A program made the translations under genes and the position numbers. Positions 34,042 to 45,671 of a stretch of DNA of 64,000 bases are shown here, in pieces. The DNA is taken from NCBI GenBank assembly GCA_020744425.1, contig JAGMUV010000008.1, positions 1,612,001-1,676,000 of the forward strand. Reading direction: 5' to 3'. This stretch comes from Dactylonectria macrodidyma (taxonomy: Eukaryota > Ascomycota > Sordariomycetes > Hypocreales > Nectriaceae). The number at the start of each line of letters is the position of its first letter. The stretch's first letter is position 1. The notes beneath the pieces were generated by a model. That model saw nothing but the letters and a program-made list of their open reading frames with translations. It was not told where the DNA came from and ran no database searches.

Positions 34042-34459
34042 TCATCCCTTGAACTTGGCCAATGCATCCTACAGAGGAGGCACCGAGTTAGATCTGATAT
34101 AGGGGATGCGAAACTGCCGTCGAGACATACCCTGGTCATCTTCTTGACGCTTCGCGCCGACAATCCTCGCCCGCCAGACTTTTTAGACTGAATTGCGGCT
34201 TCCTTGACCAGGCTTTTCCAAAATGTTAGCTCGTGTTCGCTCGCAATTGAGTCGCGGGTGCATACGATTCCATGAATAGGACGTAGTCGAGGAAGATCTG
34301 TAATGTCAACATTAGCATCGCGCGATCCTACGGTGGACACGATTGTCTGCTGAGTGGCCCTACCGTTACATCGGCATTCTTCTTGAGGTTATGATTGGAA
34401 TGCGCCTTGATGATCTTCTTGACCGTAGCCTTTGGATATGCTTTTTTGCCGAGCGCCAT
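34042..34459 (-). CDS. CENP-W: CENP-W-like histone-fold kinetochore protein
   Basis: A 78-residue protein is spread over four short exons, 34364..34459, 34266..34297, 34131..34212 and 34042..34068, each junction in frame. It starts MALGKKAYPKATVKKIIKAH and continues NLKKNADVTIFLDYVLFMES, VKEAAIQSKKSGGRGLSARS and a C-terminus with DALAKFKG. The basic N-terminus, the helix-loop-helix pattern of a histone fold, the DYVLFME helix and the small size match CENP-W (yeast Wip1), which pairs with CENP-T in the inner kinetochore and binds DNA in the CENP-T-W-S-X complex. The 32-nt second exon makes this easy to miss for automatic gene finders. Other small histone-fold proteins (for example Dpb3- or Chrac-type) are the main alternative. 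Confidence 0.75.
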
Positions 34460-34778
34460 GGCGATGTTGGTGCAGAATTTGGATGGATGACGATGATGGT
34501 GATAATGCTGGCCCCGCGACGGATGTTGACAAGGCGCGTTGTCAGCCTGGTCGTTCGCTGACCTCACTACTGTCCGCTGTGGTGTGGGGATGGTCCAATC
34601 GGCAGGGGCCGATGGCTGCCGTGCGCACCATCACAAAAGGAGGGGTATACAGTGTTTCAAATATCGCACTGCTCCTACGCACTGTATCCCACTTCGCATC
34701 GCGAAGCTCTGGAGCTGCGCAAAAGAGGTTTCTGTGGAATACCGACATAACGGCCAAAACCAGCTCCAACCATCCACC
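34460..34778. promoter_or_regulatory. Bidirectional promoter of the CENP-W-like and prefoldin 4 genes
   Basis: The two start codons face away from each other across only 319 nt, so both core promoters must lie here and may be shared. No TATA box is obvious. Confidence 0.7.
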
Positions 34779-35394
34779 ATGGCTTCAATAATGCAACGCC
34801 GTATGGTGAGCTTCTTCCATGGTACTCCCTATTCTAGCTCCATCTGACACCGCTCCCAGCTCTCCAAGGCCGACGAAGAGGCCGCCAACGAAGTCGAAGT
34901 CCGACGTGAGGACCAGGACAAGATTAACCGGTTCAGTCGTCTGCACCAGCGAGAGCTCGTCTTGGAGGAGGAGTTGAACGCCAAGACGGTATGGCTTTCA
35001 AGGTCCCCCTTATTCTAAAATACGCTGACTAGTCCTTACAGAAGGAGAAGGAGGAGCTCGACGACTTGTCCACCGAACTCGAACTCGCTGACGAGGACGA
35101 AAAAGTCCAGTACGAACCCCCCGCACGCGATCTCGATGCCAGAGACACCCAGAGAGAAGAAACCATTTTGACTGACAAATATCCTTTCCTCTTCGCTCTA
35201 GGTACAAGATCGGCGACGCCTTCTTCCACATCCCGCTAGAGCAGGCGCAGGAGCTGCTCGAGGAGGCGACTGAAAAGCTTGAGGAGGAATCGACGGGTCT
35301 GGAGGAAAAGCTGGGGACGATCCGCGAAGAGATGACGCAGCTCAAGGTCGAGCTGTATGCCAGATTCGGAAAGCAAATCAACCTAGAGACCTGA
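34779..35394 (+). CDS. GIM3: Prefoldin subunit 4
   Basis: Four exons, 34779..34805, 34860..34988, 35042..35109 and 35202..35394, join in frame to 138 residues; exon 1 codes for only nine residues. The protein is nearly all coiled coil with a central hairpin turn: helix 1 includes EVEVRREDQDKINRFSRLHQ, then YKIGDAFFHIPLEQAQELLE and helix 2 with EEKLGTIREEMTQLKVELYA. The signature GDAFFHIPLEQAQELL identifies the beta-type subunit PFDN4. In the hexameric prefoldin it captures unfolded actin and tubulin and hands them to the CCT chaperonin. Length matches the family (about 130-135). Confidence 0.93.
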
Positions 35395-36238
35395 GATTCC
35401 GCATTTCCGCCGGCAGAAGACTTTTCCATTGTTGCCAGAAAACGCGCGAATGAGACTTGGGCACCAGAACTCGTGACGCCCTACTTTTTTACGCCTCGGT
35501 GCCTCAAAATCCGACATATGCAAGCAGCATCCCCTTCGTGTCGTGTTGCATAATCACCACCACTACGGGCCACCACCAATACCACCACCACCACAGCGGT
35601 GTCTCGTGCCTTACGCCCTGCAAGGAGACCAGGGTTCATCCACTGCTAGCCACTGTCTGGCGAAGGAAGGTGCATCTAATAATCGATCGGTCAACCGATA
35701 ACGCAGCCTGCGATTCGTCATCTCTCCAAGGCCGCACACTACCACGCAGCTAGCTGCCAGCCTCCAGCCTCCAGCCTCCGACCCAGCTCCGAAGTACCGG
35801 CCGGGGACCGCAACCGGGTAACGTCGCCCTCTCCATCCCACGGCACATCCCACCGGTCAAGCGTATCGGCCTAGTTCGTTTGCCCCGGCTCCGGACACCG
35901 GAGCGACCAATCGCAGTTCCATGCCGCCCTATCTGAGCGGGGTTCCACGCCCAGTTGTTAATCCCGACCCCATCACCATCGAATATGCAATGGCTTCTGC
36001 TCGTGTGGGTAAAGATCCACCCGTCCATCGAGGCGGGTCCCCGCTCCCAGAGCAGCATGGGAAAAGAGAGATCTCTGGCCCTGTTCCTGTGACCAAAATA
36101 TTCCCAGGCCGTCTCCTTCCTTTTCTTCAATTGTCATCTTAATTTTTTTTTCCTTTTTTTTTCTGTACTTGACTTCCATCCGTGAATGATTCATATGACC
36201 CCTTCCATGCCCTCATTTATTCTCAACCACCATCCAAA
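35395..36238. other. Intergenic region upstream of the MFS gene
   Basis: Contains an imperfect CCACCA repeat at 35560-35600 and CCTCCAGCCTCCAG-type direct repeats at 35758-35780. A T-rich run at 36140-36160 fits a fungal core promoter or leader of the next gene. Confidence 0.55.
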
Positions 36239-38125
36239 ATGCCTAGTAGTGAATCCAGTGACACAATGAGGGACAACTCCCCATACCGTAAGTCCAAACC
36301 CAACACTAGGCCCCCATGTCGTTGGGCTTGGAATAGTTTTCATCCGGCTCACATACTTCCAAGGCGGACGACGGAGGAGTAGTTCCATAAGCGACAGAAT
36401 CACACGTCTCGATGAACTCGATGCCGAGTCTCGCTATGAAGAAGAGACGGCGGATCGTGGAATTGGTGCGCTTCACAACATCCGTTCGCGGACCAGGAGT
36501 CGTACCAACGAGGTCCTCATCAACTGGGAGCCCAACGACCCCGAAAATCCATACAACTGGTCAACTGTAAGAGCCACCCAACTGCTGCTTCGTTGCGCGA
36601 AGCATTACTAACACTTGCTCTCCGTAACAGACCAAGAAGATTGTAGTGCTCAGTTACACCTCCTTACTGGTCGTCAACTCTACCATGGGTTCTGCCCTGC
36701 CCAGCATGGCTATTCCCGAAATTGTCAAAGACTTTGGCGTCACCTCTGAAGAGCAGAGGGTACTGCCGATCTCCGTCTATCTCATCGGTTACGTCTTCGG
36801 GCCCATCATTTGGGGGCCCTTGAGCGAACACTACGGCCGCCGCGCCCTGAGTTTTGTCACCTTCGGCTTCTTTACCATCTTCACCATGGCATGCGCCCTT
36901 GCGTCGGCCTGGCCGTCATTACTCGTGTTCCGCTTCTTCACTGGCGTCTTCGCCAGCTCCCCGATTGCTATTGTCGCTGGAATCTTGGCCGATGTGTACG
37001 GCGAGCCAACGTCTAGGGGCAGGGCTTACTCCGTCTTCATGGTGGTGAGTGTAGCCATCTAGCTATGGTCTCGTTGACCTCGGGCCACTGATTCTTGACT
37101 TACAGGCAACCACTTTCGGCCCTATCCTCTCTCCCATCCTCTCCGGCTTCACTTCTCAGACCATCGGCTGGCGATGGACCTTCTGGATCGCCTTGATCTT
37201 GGCCGGCACGACGCTTGCTCTCGCCCCGTTCCTCCCTGAGACGTATGGCCCCATCCTGCTCTCCAACCGCGCCAAGAAGATGCGCAAGGCTGACCCAGCA
37301 TCCCGAGCCATCGCTCCTCGTGACCTTGAGGAGACAGACCTCAACCAGCTTCTCACGGTCGTCCTCACTCGGCCGCTGCGCATGCTCTTCTTCGAACCCA
37401 TCGTCACCACCACCTGCGCCTACCTCTCCCTCATCTATACCATCTTCTACATGTCCTTCCAGGCCTTCCCCATAGTCTTCCAGGACGTATATGGCCTGTC
37501 TCCAGGCGTCACTGGCCTTGCATATCTCCCCATTGCCGGCGGCGCATGCCTCAACCTGCCCATCTTCTACGTATGGGACACAATCATCGCCCGTGCCGAG
37601 GCACGCAATGCGGCATGGATCAAACGCGAAGAGTACCGCCGTCTCCCCCTGGCTTGCCTTGGCGGCCCGCTCTTCGTCGTCTCTCTGTTCTGGCTCGGCT
37701 GGTCCGCCAAGTCATCTGTCTCCTTCGTCGCCCCCATGCTTGCCGGCATCCCCTTCGGCATGGGATTCCTCCTCATCTTCATGGCCCTGCTCAACTACCT
37801 CACAGATGCCTACGAGATCTTCGCCGCCTCAGCCAACGCCGCTGCCTCGTGCTGCCGCTCCCTCTTTGCCGTCGTGCTCCCCCTCGCCACCACGCACATG
37901 TTCCGCCGCCTGGGCGTTGCCGGTGCCTGCTCCCTTCTCGGCGGCTTGAGTGCGCTCATGTGCTTCATTCCCTTCATCTTCATATGGAAAGGGCCTAGTA
38001 TTCGCAGTCGCTCTCCGTTTTGCATTGCCCTGCGTGAGCGAAGAGAAGAAATGCTGCGTAAGGCTGAAGAAGACATGGCCAGGCGGGAACGTCTCGAGAT
38101 GAGGGAAAAGGAGGAAACTGTCTAA
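36239..38125 (+). CDS. MFS exporter, DHA1 (drug/polyamine:H+ antiporter) type
   Basis: Four exons, 36239..36287, 36364..36566, 36631..37044 and 37106..38125, join in frame to 561 residues; exon 2 uses a weak AAG acceptor that is the only one keeping the frame. After a Ser/Arg-rich cytosolic N-terminus comes the usual NDPENPYNWS box of fungal DHA1 proteins, then twelve predicted helices. The motif A-like sequence IWGPLSEHYGRRALSF sits in the loop between helices 2 and 3, and a GPILSPILSGF motif C-like segment is in helix 5. The family exports drugs, polyamines or secondary metabolites across the plasma membrane. The neighbours give no clear substrate. The start is the first in-frame ATG. Confidence 0.9.
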
Positions 38126-38771
38126 GACTTCACACCCTTCATGACCCTCGAGATTTCATAGTCCTTCTCCTAGTTTGTTGTTGCATGAACTAACTGCAGA
38201 ACCTAGCATACGGACGTTGCGTTGCCCATATTAGAATGTCCCAACAACGCTGCAGATGAATGAACGAACATCCAACATGATTGGATAATTACAGCATGAA
38301 CAATTGTTCTCTCAAGCCAGATATGCGGGTCTAAAATCAGGATTTACTTTAATCAAGGATATAAACGATGACCCTATCTATACATTTGAGTAATTCCACA
38401 CGCAATTAGGCGCTTACCTACAAACGCGAGTGGCATACCACCGCTACAAGGTACAGTCCCTTCTGCTTCTCATATCCCGTGCTTAATAGTAGTGACTAGA
38501 AATGATTTGATTTCCTTCTTCGAGGCCATCGCGCAATGCTTGGGGATCTTGGGATCCATAGAGCTGCTCTCGGCCTCCGTTCCTCCCTAACCCTCAGTGG
38601 CATCCCCCTGAATGGGCCACAATTGAATCCGACTTCGACTTCGACCTTGATCAGAGCTCACACCTCGCCAAAACCGGATTTTGATCTGGTTGTCTCTAAG
38701 CATTGTTTGAAATGGCCGACTCTCTTTGGATTGATGATCCCAATTTTGTATTAAGCAGCTCAAGTTGAAAT
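38126..38771. other. Convergent intergenic region, no gene seen
   Basis: Separates the MFS gene from a convergent gene. It is AT-richer than its surroundings around 38280-38400. No feature is supported. Confidence 0.6.
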
Positions 38772-41700
38772 TTATAGATGACACTGCGTATCGGCCCTAT
38801 TCAGTGGTGACTCTCGGATGGCTGACCAATCGTTCTTGGTGGACTCAGCATCCGAGTTTTGCTGACCCTCCTGGGTTCTAAAGCCGAATGAAATGCGGCT
38901 CTGGGGGGTGACGAAAACGTCTGTCGGGGCAACACTTTCTTGGAGCAGACTATGTAACCCGCTTGCCGGCGTCCCTGATGACCTCGGAATGCTGGTCGTT
39001 GCTTGGATTTTGTCATGGTCATGGAAGCTGGATGCTGCTGCTTCAAACATAAGGGCCGATATCCTGCTTCCCAAGCTTCTCACAGATTTTGGTTTCACTG
39101 AGGGTTCCTCTATCGGCAGATTTCGTGGTTTTCCCCTCACGATGCTGATTTCCTTCTCAAGAGCTTGAAGTTCCTTGTATCCTGACCCTGTTGGCAGAAT
39201 CTCGAGTTCTGGATATTCCAGTTGCTTTGCTCCTTGTGAGCTAGCCCGACCTCTCCAAGAGCGTCTTGCCTTGACTCCGTGCTCAGTCTTCATGGGAAGG
39301 ATCCAAGTGAGCTTCGACTTCAAAGCTTTTCCCATCCTCATGGAAAAAGATTGTGTCAGTGTGTCATCGGGTGGTATCTCATCCATAACGTTCTTGTCAG
39401 TGGCCCACTGAACTTGGCCGTCTGAGTTGATCTCCCTTACAGCAAAATCTTTTGGCTTGACATTATCCTTGATCGTGGCATGACCGGTTCTTTCTCCTTT
39501 TGTATGGGATGGGTACCTGGCCCAAGAACGCGGTGGCTTTATCAACTCCCTCTCTCTTTCTGTCTCGATTTTCTCGGCGCTCCCCGTTGTCCCAATCCTC
39601 ATTTCAGTTTCCCAGCGTTGAATCAGCCGCTTTGAGTGATCATCGGATGGTAGTTCATCCGCTTTCGGAGTCAGCTGAGAGGGATCCCTGGTTGTATTAG
39701 TCGATAATGAACTATTTCCCGTACTCCTCCCCCTCCATAATCCAGCTTGCAAGCTGAGCGGACGATTCTCAGAGGGTGATTTGTCGGGTTGAGTGGATGT
39801 GCTGATATGCGTATTCGAGCTTTGTCTCTCCTCCGCCTCAAGTCTGATGGCTCGTTGCCACAAGTCCGTTGTGCTTTCCTCTACCCCTGAGTCGGGGCTC
39901 TGGTAAATCTGAGAAGGAAGGGAATACAGATTTGACCGCATGCTCAGGTTGGATAGTCGCTTGCGTTTACTTCTGGTTTCTCTGTTCGTGACTGTTTCCG
40001 CCTCGTGGAATGCTGGGTTTGAGCTGGCAATCTGAGAAGATCCAAATAAAGTCCCTAGCTCTGGATTCCCTGAGCTTCTTGATCCCACCTTGAATCGTCT
40101 CGGGACCGTAAGATGGATTTTGTCCACAAAAGATGTGCGATCTGCCGGGCCAAGACTCCTTCCCTCGAATTCTTCATGAAAGCGGCTGGTAATGGGAAGC
40201 GCGAGTTTCTTTCGTGCCAAAACGTCGCCAAATCGCTTTTGAATTGTCCGAAGTTCAATTTCTCGCTGAAGAAAGCTGGTAGTTTCTGAATGGGATAAAG
40301 AATTTGTATCATCCACCTTTGGTGACGAGTGCTGGATACCTTGGGGGTCGATATCCGACACAAATCGAGTCGGATTGTCATCATTGAGAACGTTCAGGGC
40401 CGGCTCTTCTGAGCGGGCCAGATCAGAGTGCCATAGCGAGCTTCGATGCCCTGCAACAAGATCAGTTACCCCCGATGTAATATTACTTGAAACGCTCACA
40501 ATCAAAAGGTGACAGCTGAAAGCTTTGGAAATCTTGTGCTTTTAAAGAGTAGAAATTTGGGTCAGAACGTGCTGGACTTGGTTGGAAACTCGGAAGCTTT
40601 GAGGTGTAATCTGAGGACGTATTGTCGACCATCGAGCTCAGTTTGAGAGCAAGTGAGCAGCTGTCCAGCAGACCTTCCCCTTGAGATGGAGCCCTCGCTT
40701 CACTCCCACTGGAGTCCGTGGTGAAATCGCTCGTCGTGGATTGCTGAGTCGGGATCTCAGACAGATAGCCTTGTTTCAGCTTCTTGGGGTCCTCCACTGG
40801 TTCCTGGTCGAGAAATGTTTCGATTTGAGAGCGAGAAGCGCTATGAATGCTTGGCGCGAGTGTTTCCGATACCCTGTCGACTCCCTTGAGTTGTTCGTTA
40901 CTTGAATTCCGAGTTACTGTATTTCCGATCTCGGTACCTTCTGGGGGGGGCTCGGAATTTTCCCTTGACCTCAGACCTTGAGCGATAAGCCATACGCCAA
41001 GGGCTGACTGTCCGTCCAAGGAAGAAGAATCTTGGCGGCTACTAAAGCCGTTGTCTGGCCCTAGTATTCTATCAAGACGAGAAACGCTGTTTGAGAGCTG
41101 AAAAGACTTTTGTGAAGCAGATTGTGGGAAGCTCACGTGTCTCGAGGCTGGACCAGATTCCGTGGAGACGATTGCAGGACGCAAGCAACGGACCGTGCTA
41201 GTTGTCTCATTGACCGATCCAGCATAGCTCTCATAACCGGTTGACGATGCCGGACGCTCATTATATTGTGATACTGTGGCTCGGGAGTGCTCGTGAGGAA
41301 CAGAAGTGGTTGACTGAGGACTATCTTCTGGTGGCGTCAGAGCAGTGAAGGTGGGGAGTGAGTCAACGGCAAATTCTATGTTGTCTCTTGGTCCTGTAGT
41401 AGGCATCGCGGCATTGATGACAGAAGAAAGATATGGTAAGCAAGGTGTCGACTTATTGCTGGATCTGTCATCGCTTTGTTCGGTCTGTAGTTCATCTTGG
41501 ATCCTTTTGTGCATGAGTCGTTTCAGTTCAGCTCGACGGGCGACCTCCTCATCACTGTTGCCAATGGAGGCGAGTGACTGGCGTTTGGTAGCGGTACCGT
41601 GGCGAATGTGTTGAACAACTTTGATCTTGACAGCCTCGAATGTACCACTGATTTTCTTTCTTGGCTTTGGCAGGTCGTCATCGCTTTCGGAATCATCGAC

Positions 41701-41931
41701 CACCAGCTGGGAATTGAATACGCCCTGGTTTTCAGCTTTCAGAGGCTGCGAGGGCCCCGATACAGGCTGTGAGGAGGCTTTTGGAACAGAATTTTGCGTT
41801 TCGATCTGCTGGCTCCGTAGTTCAGGAGTGGGAACTGCTGTTGGGACGAGTTGAACAGATGGCGGTTGGATGGTGCATGATGACGACCCTTGAATCAAAC
41901 CCCGAGACCTGCAACAACAGAGGAGAGGCAT
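38772..41931 (-). CDS. Large disordered protein of unknown function with Cys-rich N-terminus
   Basis: Exons 40500..41931 and 38772..40450 join in frame across a 49-nt intron (GTGAGC donor, TTGCAG acceptor), giving 1036 residues. The N-terminus MPLLCCCRSRGLIQ carries three adjacent Cys that could be S-acylated, tethering the protein to a membrane. Recognisable elements are an acidic Ser/Asp patch (DDSESDDDLPKP) and a helix with EEVARRAELKRLMHKRIQDE; otherwise it is Ser/Thr/Pro-rich with no folded domain seen. I do not recognise the family. A caution: the sequence before codon 8 reads TGTTGTTGCAG, a good acceptor, so an upstream exon and a different start are possible, in which case the Cys triplet would be an artefact. 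Confidence 0.65.
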
Positions 41932-43705
41932 TAGGGCCTAGGGAGAACACGTGCTGAAGTTATGATGACCAAAGGATCAACCAAGGAGAGTCTTCTCGAG
42001 ATGGTGATGGAGTGCCAATGGGCGAAGACGACCAAAAGTAGGATAGCAAACACGGCGATGCCACGACAAGACACGCGGGGGGATTGAAGTGAACGGGCAA
42101 AGGGCGATTTGTTACGCTGGCACTGAAGAAGATGCGGCAGTGCTTGAGAAGGAAGTCATCATCCTTGCGATGGGTTGAAGCCAGTGTCTCCTTCCGTTGC
42201 TGTTGTTGTACTACTTAAAATGGAAGGCGATGGGCTGGGGCCATGCTAAAAGCAGCAACGCACATTGCCTGGAGAATCAGGATCTATTTTGGCTTCCAGT
42301 GATGGTGTAATGGAAAGACTCATTTTGAATTAGGACTAGCATCTATCGTGGGATCTCACGCTTCAGTTGGCCTCTAGGCCCGGTGAGTAAGTCAGATAGG
42401 ATGAGCGAAGACGCTGTAACTAGAGTGGCGAGGCGAGCTTGGCGGCTCGACAAGATCGCTGGGAAGCAAGGCCAAAGAGAGAATTTTGCTTTCGAGATGG
42501 ATGGTGTGATTTCTCCCTCAGAACACCTTGACAAGATCGTATGGGGGACCACAGTCCCGAATTGATAGTATTGCAATTCGCACTATCTCGGAGAAATTTT
42601 ATTTAGACCTGGTGGGGAGTGTGTGTGGTATGATGACGATGAACGTCATGGTGAGCAGCAGGTGTTTCTTAGGGCGAAAACTACAAACATGTTGGTGGCC
42701 ATGTTGGCGGGCCTAAGGAGTATGAACCTTTCTAATCAGAGGCATTGGGAGTAATTTCGCTTCCCTACCTAGGTAGTCTTCCACGAAAACTAGGTAACCC
42801 GTTTCCTGGCCCGGTTAATCAGCAGCGCTGCTCTTGCTCAGGCTTTTATTACCCTTGCTCCGTGATGCTCACCTTAAATCGCCTTCAACCCCCAACCCCT
42901 CTTACAAGGATGCGTGCGGACCCCGTTAACTACAGTTAATACTGCCTTATATTTACACTATATCTTATCGACTTTATACGACCTTGACTATAGTTTAAGG
43001 TCTAGTTACCAGCGCTAAAGGCGCAGGGATAAGGATAAATTAGCTTATAAGCCTAGGTTCGGCATTCAGTATGGCTATGTCTGCACTGGGCAAGTTTCGT
43101 CTTTCTTCACATTTCAGATGACCCTTCTGTCGTCTATTACTCAGGATGCATGAATAAGTAGAGGTCATTTTTTGCTCTCCGTGATCAAGTCTGCGGTTGG
43201 GATACCGAACCCGCGGCCCAAATCGCTGGAAGTTGTCCGACAACTCAAGATTCAACTGAGATGGAGAAGCCATTGAACTTGCACGAAAATGACGTGAGAA
43301 GATGCACCAATTCGTGATATCTTGGCCTGTAAAGTAGTTTACCAAGGGTATGGGCGCCATCCCCTGGGGGGTGGGGGGGTGGATAATTACGTGTCGCACA
43401 CCTTGGCAATTCATATGCAGCATCAGACATGTATGCTGCCAGGTTGTCTTGCTATTCCTTGATGTGGTTTGATAATGACATATAATATATAGCTATGTAT
43501 AAAAGGAAGGCGGTGCTCATGAGACCTGGAACGGAGGGCTTCAGGGATTCATGTTCTGTCACAGTTTGAATAGCAGCAAACTACCAAGATACTAAGTTCA
43601 AAAGGTTCTTCTAATGGAAAGACTATTTATAAGAAGATTCTACTGACAGTGAGACTACTAATAAAAATATCATACTAATAAAAATGTGACTAGCCTACGA
43701 CAACA
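41932..43705. other. Intergenic region with possible decayed repeat
   Basis: The stretch 42934-43060 is dense in TA dinucleotides (TTATA, CTATA, TTATCG repeats) and stands out from the flanking DNA, as expected for a repeat altered by RIP. No coding frame is recognised. Positions 43480-43500 hold a short AT run. Confidence 0.45.
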
Positions 43706-44513
43706 CTATAGTCGATAGGGGCCGAAGTCCTTATATCCCGCGCCCTTGACGAAGGTCTGCAACCATGGACCCTGCGTCTTCGCCTCTGCGAGCTCCCAGA
43801 AGAGCTTTGCATGTGCCTCTCCATCAATCTTGAAAGCGGCCGAGCCGTCCGCCTTCCGTTCATCAACATAATAAAATCTACAAACTGTTAGTCACATCCA
43901 CTTAGGTGTTAAAGAGCGGCGGGGATGGCATACTTGAATCCTTTCTCTTTGTATTCAGCGGCAGCAGCCATCATCATGTGCGCAGACGCTGACTTGCCAG
44001 CGCCCGATTCCAGAAACTGCGGGAGGGGTGTGACGTTTAGGATGTTCCCCGTGAACAAGAATACCTTTGGCGCATGGGTAGGGAGCTCCGCGAAGCCGAG
44101 GACGGCTTGTTGGGCAGCGACAAAGACACTGGTGGTGTTGACGGTCATGTCTCGCTTGAAAGCATCCAACGGGATCGCAAAGGGGTCGTTGGGGGGAGAG
44201 AATGTCGCGGCCCCGGCTGTGAACCCTTAGCAGGGCATTCAGCTAGAGCCCTCTGGTGCTATGACTTACCGTTGTAAACGACTACGCTTGGGATTCCCAG
44301 CTCTTTCTTAACCTTTATGAAGGCATTGACAACATCGTCAGGGTTGGTGAAGTCGCTTTTAATGTTAAGTTGATTGTCTGTGCTGTCTGCCTCCTTCAGC
44401 GACCGGGCTGCGACTGCAACCTTGTAGCCTTTCGAAGCAAAGGCCTTCGCGGCTGGCAGACCGACTTTAGGGCCCGCACCGAGGATGAGGACGACAGGAG
44501 ATGTTCCGGGCAT
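43706..44513 (-). CDS. Atypical short-chain dehydrogenase/reductase
   Basis: Three exons, 44270..44513, 43934..44216 and 43706..43877, join in frame to give 232 residues. The start PGTSPVVLILGAGPKVGLPA has a Rossmann nucleotide-binding loop, followed by KGYKVAVAARS. Downstream, VVVYNAGAATFSPPNDPF fits the NAG motif of SDRs, then MTVNTTSVFVAAQQAVLGFA. The catalytic YxxxK is not seen: the aligned region reads GAGKSASAHMMMAAAA, with Lys where Tyr is usual and Ala where Lys is usual. The C-terminus has FYYVDERKADG and KGAGYKDFGPYRL. I recall similar fungal proteins with the same GK(S/A)ASAHM segment, so loss of the catalytic pair is probably a subfamily trait, not fresh decay. The cofactor is probably NAD(P); the substrate is unknown. 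Confidence 0.85.
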
Positions 44514-45671
44514 GGTTTGGAATGTAAGAGAGAAGTCAGACTGTGTGTAATCGAGCAAGAAAGCAGGAAGCCTTTGTCTGCCATATATATGCTTATCTTC
44601 TCATTGAGGCAAAGAAGGGGACAGGGAATAGTAATGCCCAATCGGTCGAGTGATTCGAGGCGGCGAGATTTCTGCTGGTAGTGTTTGTAATCAATATTGC
44701 AGTTCCGCCTACTCCGAGTAACGCGCAGCATATACAGTAGGTCTTACACATAGCGTACTTTCCGCTGTGATAGCTACAAGCCGACCAAGCTGTTCTGACC
44801 TTCAGGCTTGAGGATTGGCTCGGCCATCAGTGTTCCTCATTTTCTTGACCTTGAAGCGTGATTAGTCTCGCCTTGGAAGAGACGCATACCTTTCACAGAT
44901 GAGTATCAGCTGCGAATACCCTGAGAATCAGAAATGAATTGGTCTCTGGCCCCTCTCGCCTTCGGCTGCGAAAGGGCTGTCCCCATGTAGGGAGGCTTGC
45001 TAATCTGAGAGTATGTGGATCAGCCCTATTCGCAGAGTAGACCCAGCAACTACTATAGACAGCGTAGCGGTGTCCCAAGGCGTAGCGCGGGGTTGCGTTC
45101 GTAGAACCGACAGCCGGAAACAGGCATGTTCCTAGGCCTATTAGGGATACAAGTCATCGTGGACCCGGACCAAGCCCGGATGCCTATTGGTGGTACGATT
45201 AATAAGTCATCGCGGACCCGGACCCTTCGGAAGGTCCGAACTCGAATACATCATGTCCAATTCCGTTTGTCACCAATGTAGTTCTGTCTACGAGTCCTCC
45301 GCTCCGGCTGACTTTCTTGCCTTGTAGTTGCGTAAGTATGGATATTTGCTATCCCTTCGCTACCTGAGTGCATTTACTTGAGATGGAACTCCTGTATAGC
45401 ATTGTCAACATTTGTCAGCTTGCTACCCCTTCATGATTAGTATTGAATCAGGTGGACCCTCAAGGAAAATAGTAATCAAGTTCAATGTGCTTTGGACTGT
45501 CGGGGAGGAGGCGGTGATGCATTTAAAAGGAGATCAGAAGTCCGTGATCCCAGGTCCATCTTGCGCTCTATCATCTCTCCTGGGTCTTTCATCATCAGCC
45601 ACCATTTAGCTTAATTCGCAAGCTCTCCGCCTACAATCAATTTTCGGATAACTCGATACACCTTTATCGAA
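44514..45671. other. Divergent intergenic region between SDR and GST genes
   Basis: The two gene starts face apart across about 1.16 kb. It contains a pair of direct repeats, listed separately, inside a stretch that looks like a mobile-element remnant. No gene is seen. Confidence 0.5.
45151..45224 (+). repeat. Direct repeat pair of 21 bp
   Basis: Copies at 45151-45171 and 45204-45224 match in 20 of 21 positions (core GGACCCGGACC), and each is preceded by a CCTATT motif. This suggests a small tandem duplication or remains of a repeated element. Confidence 0.75.
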
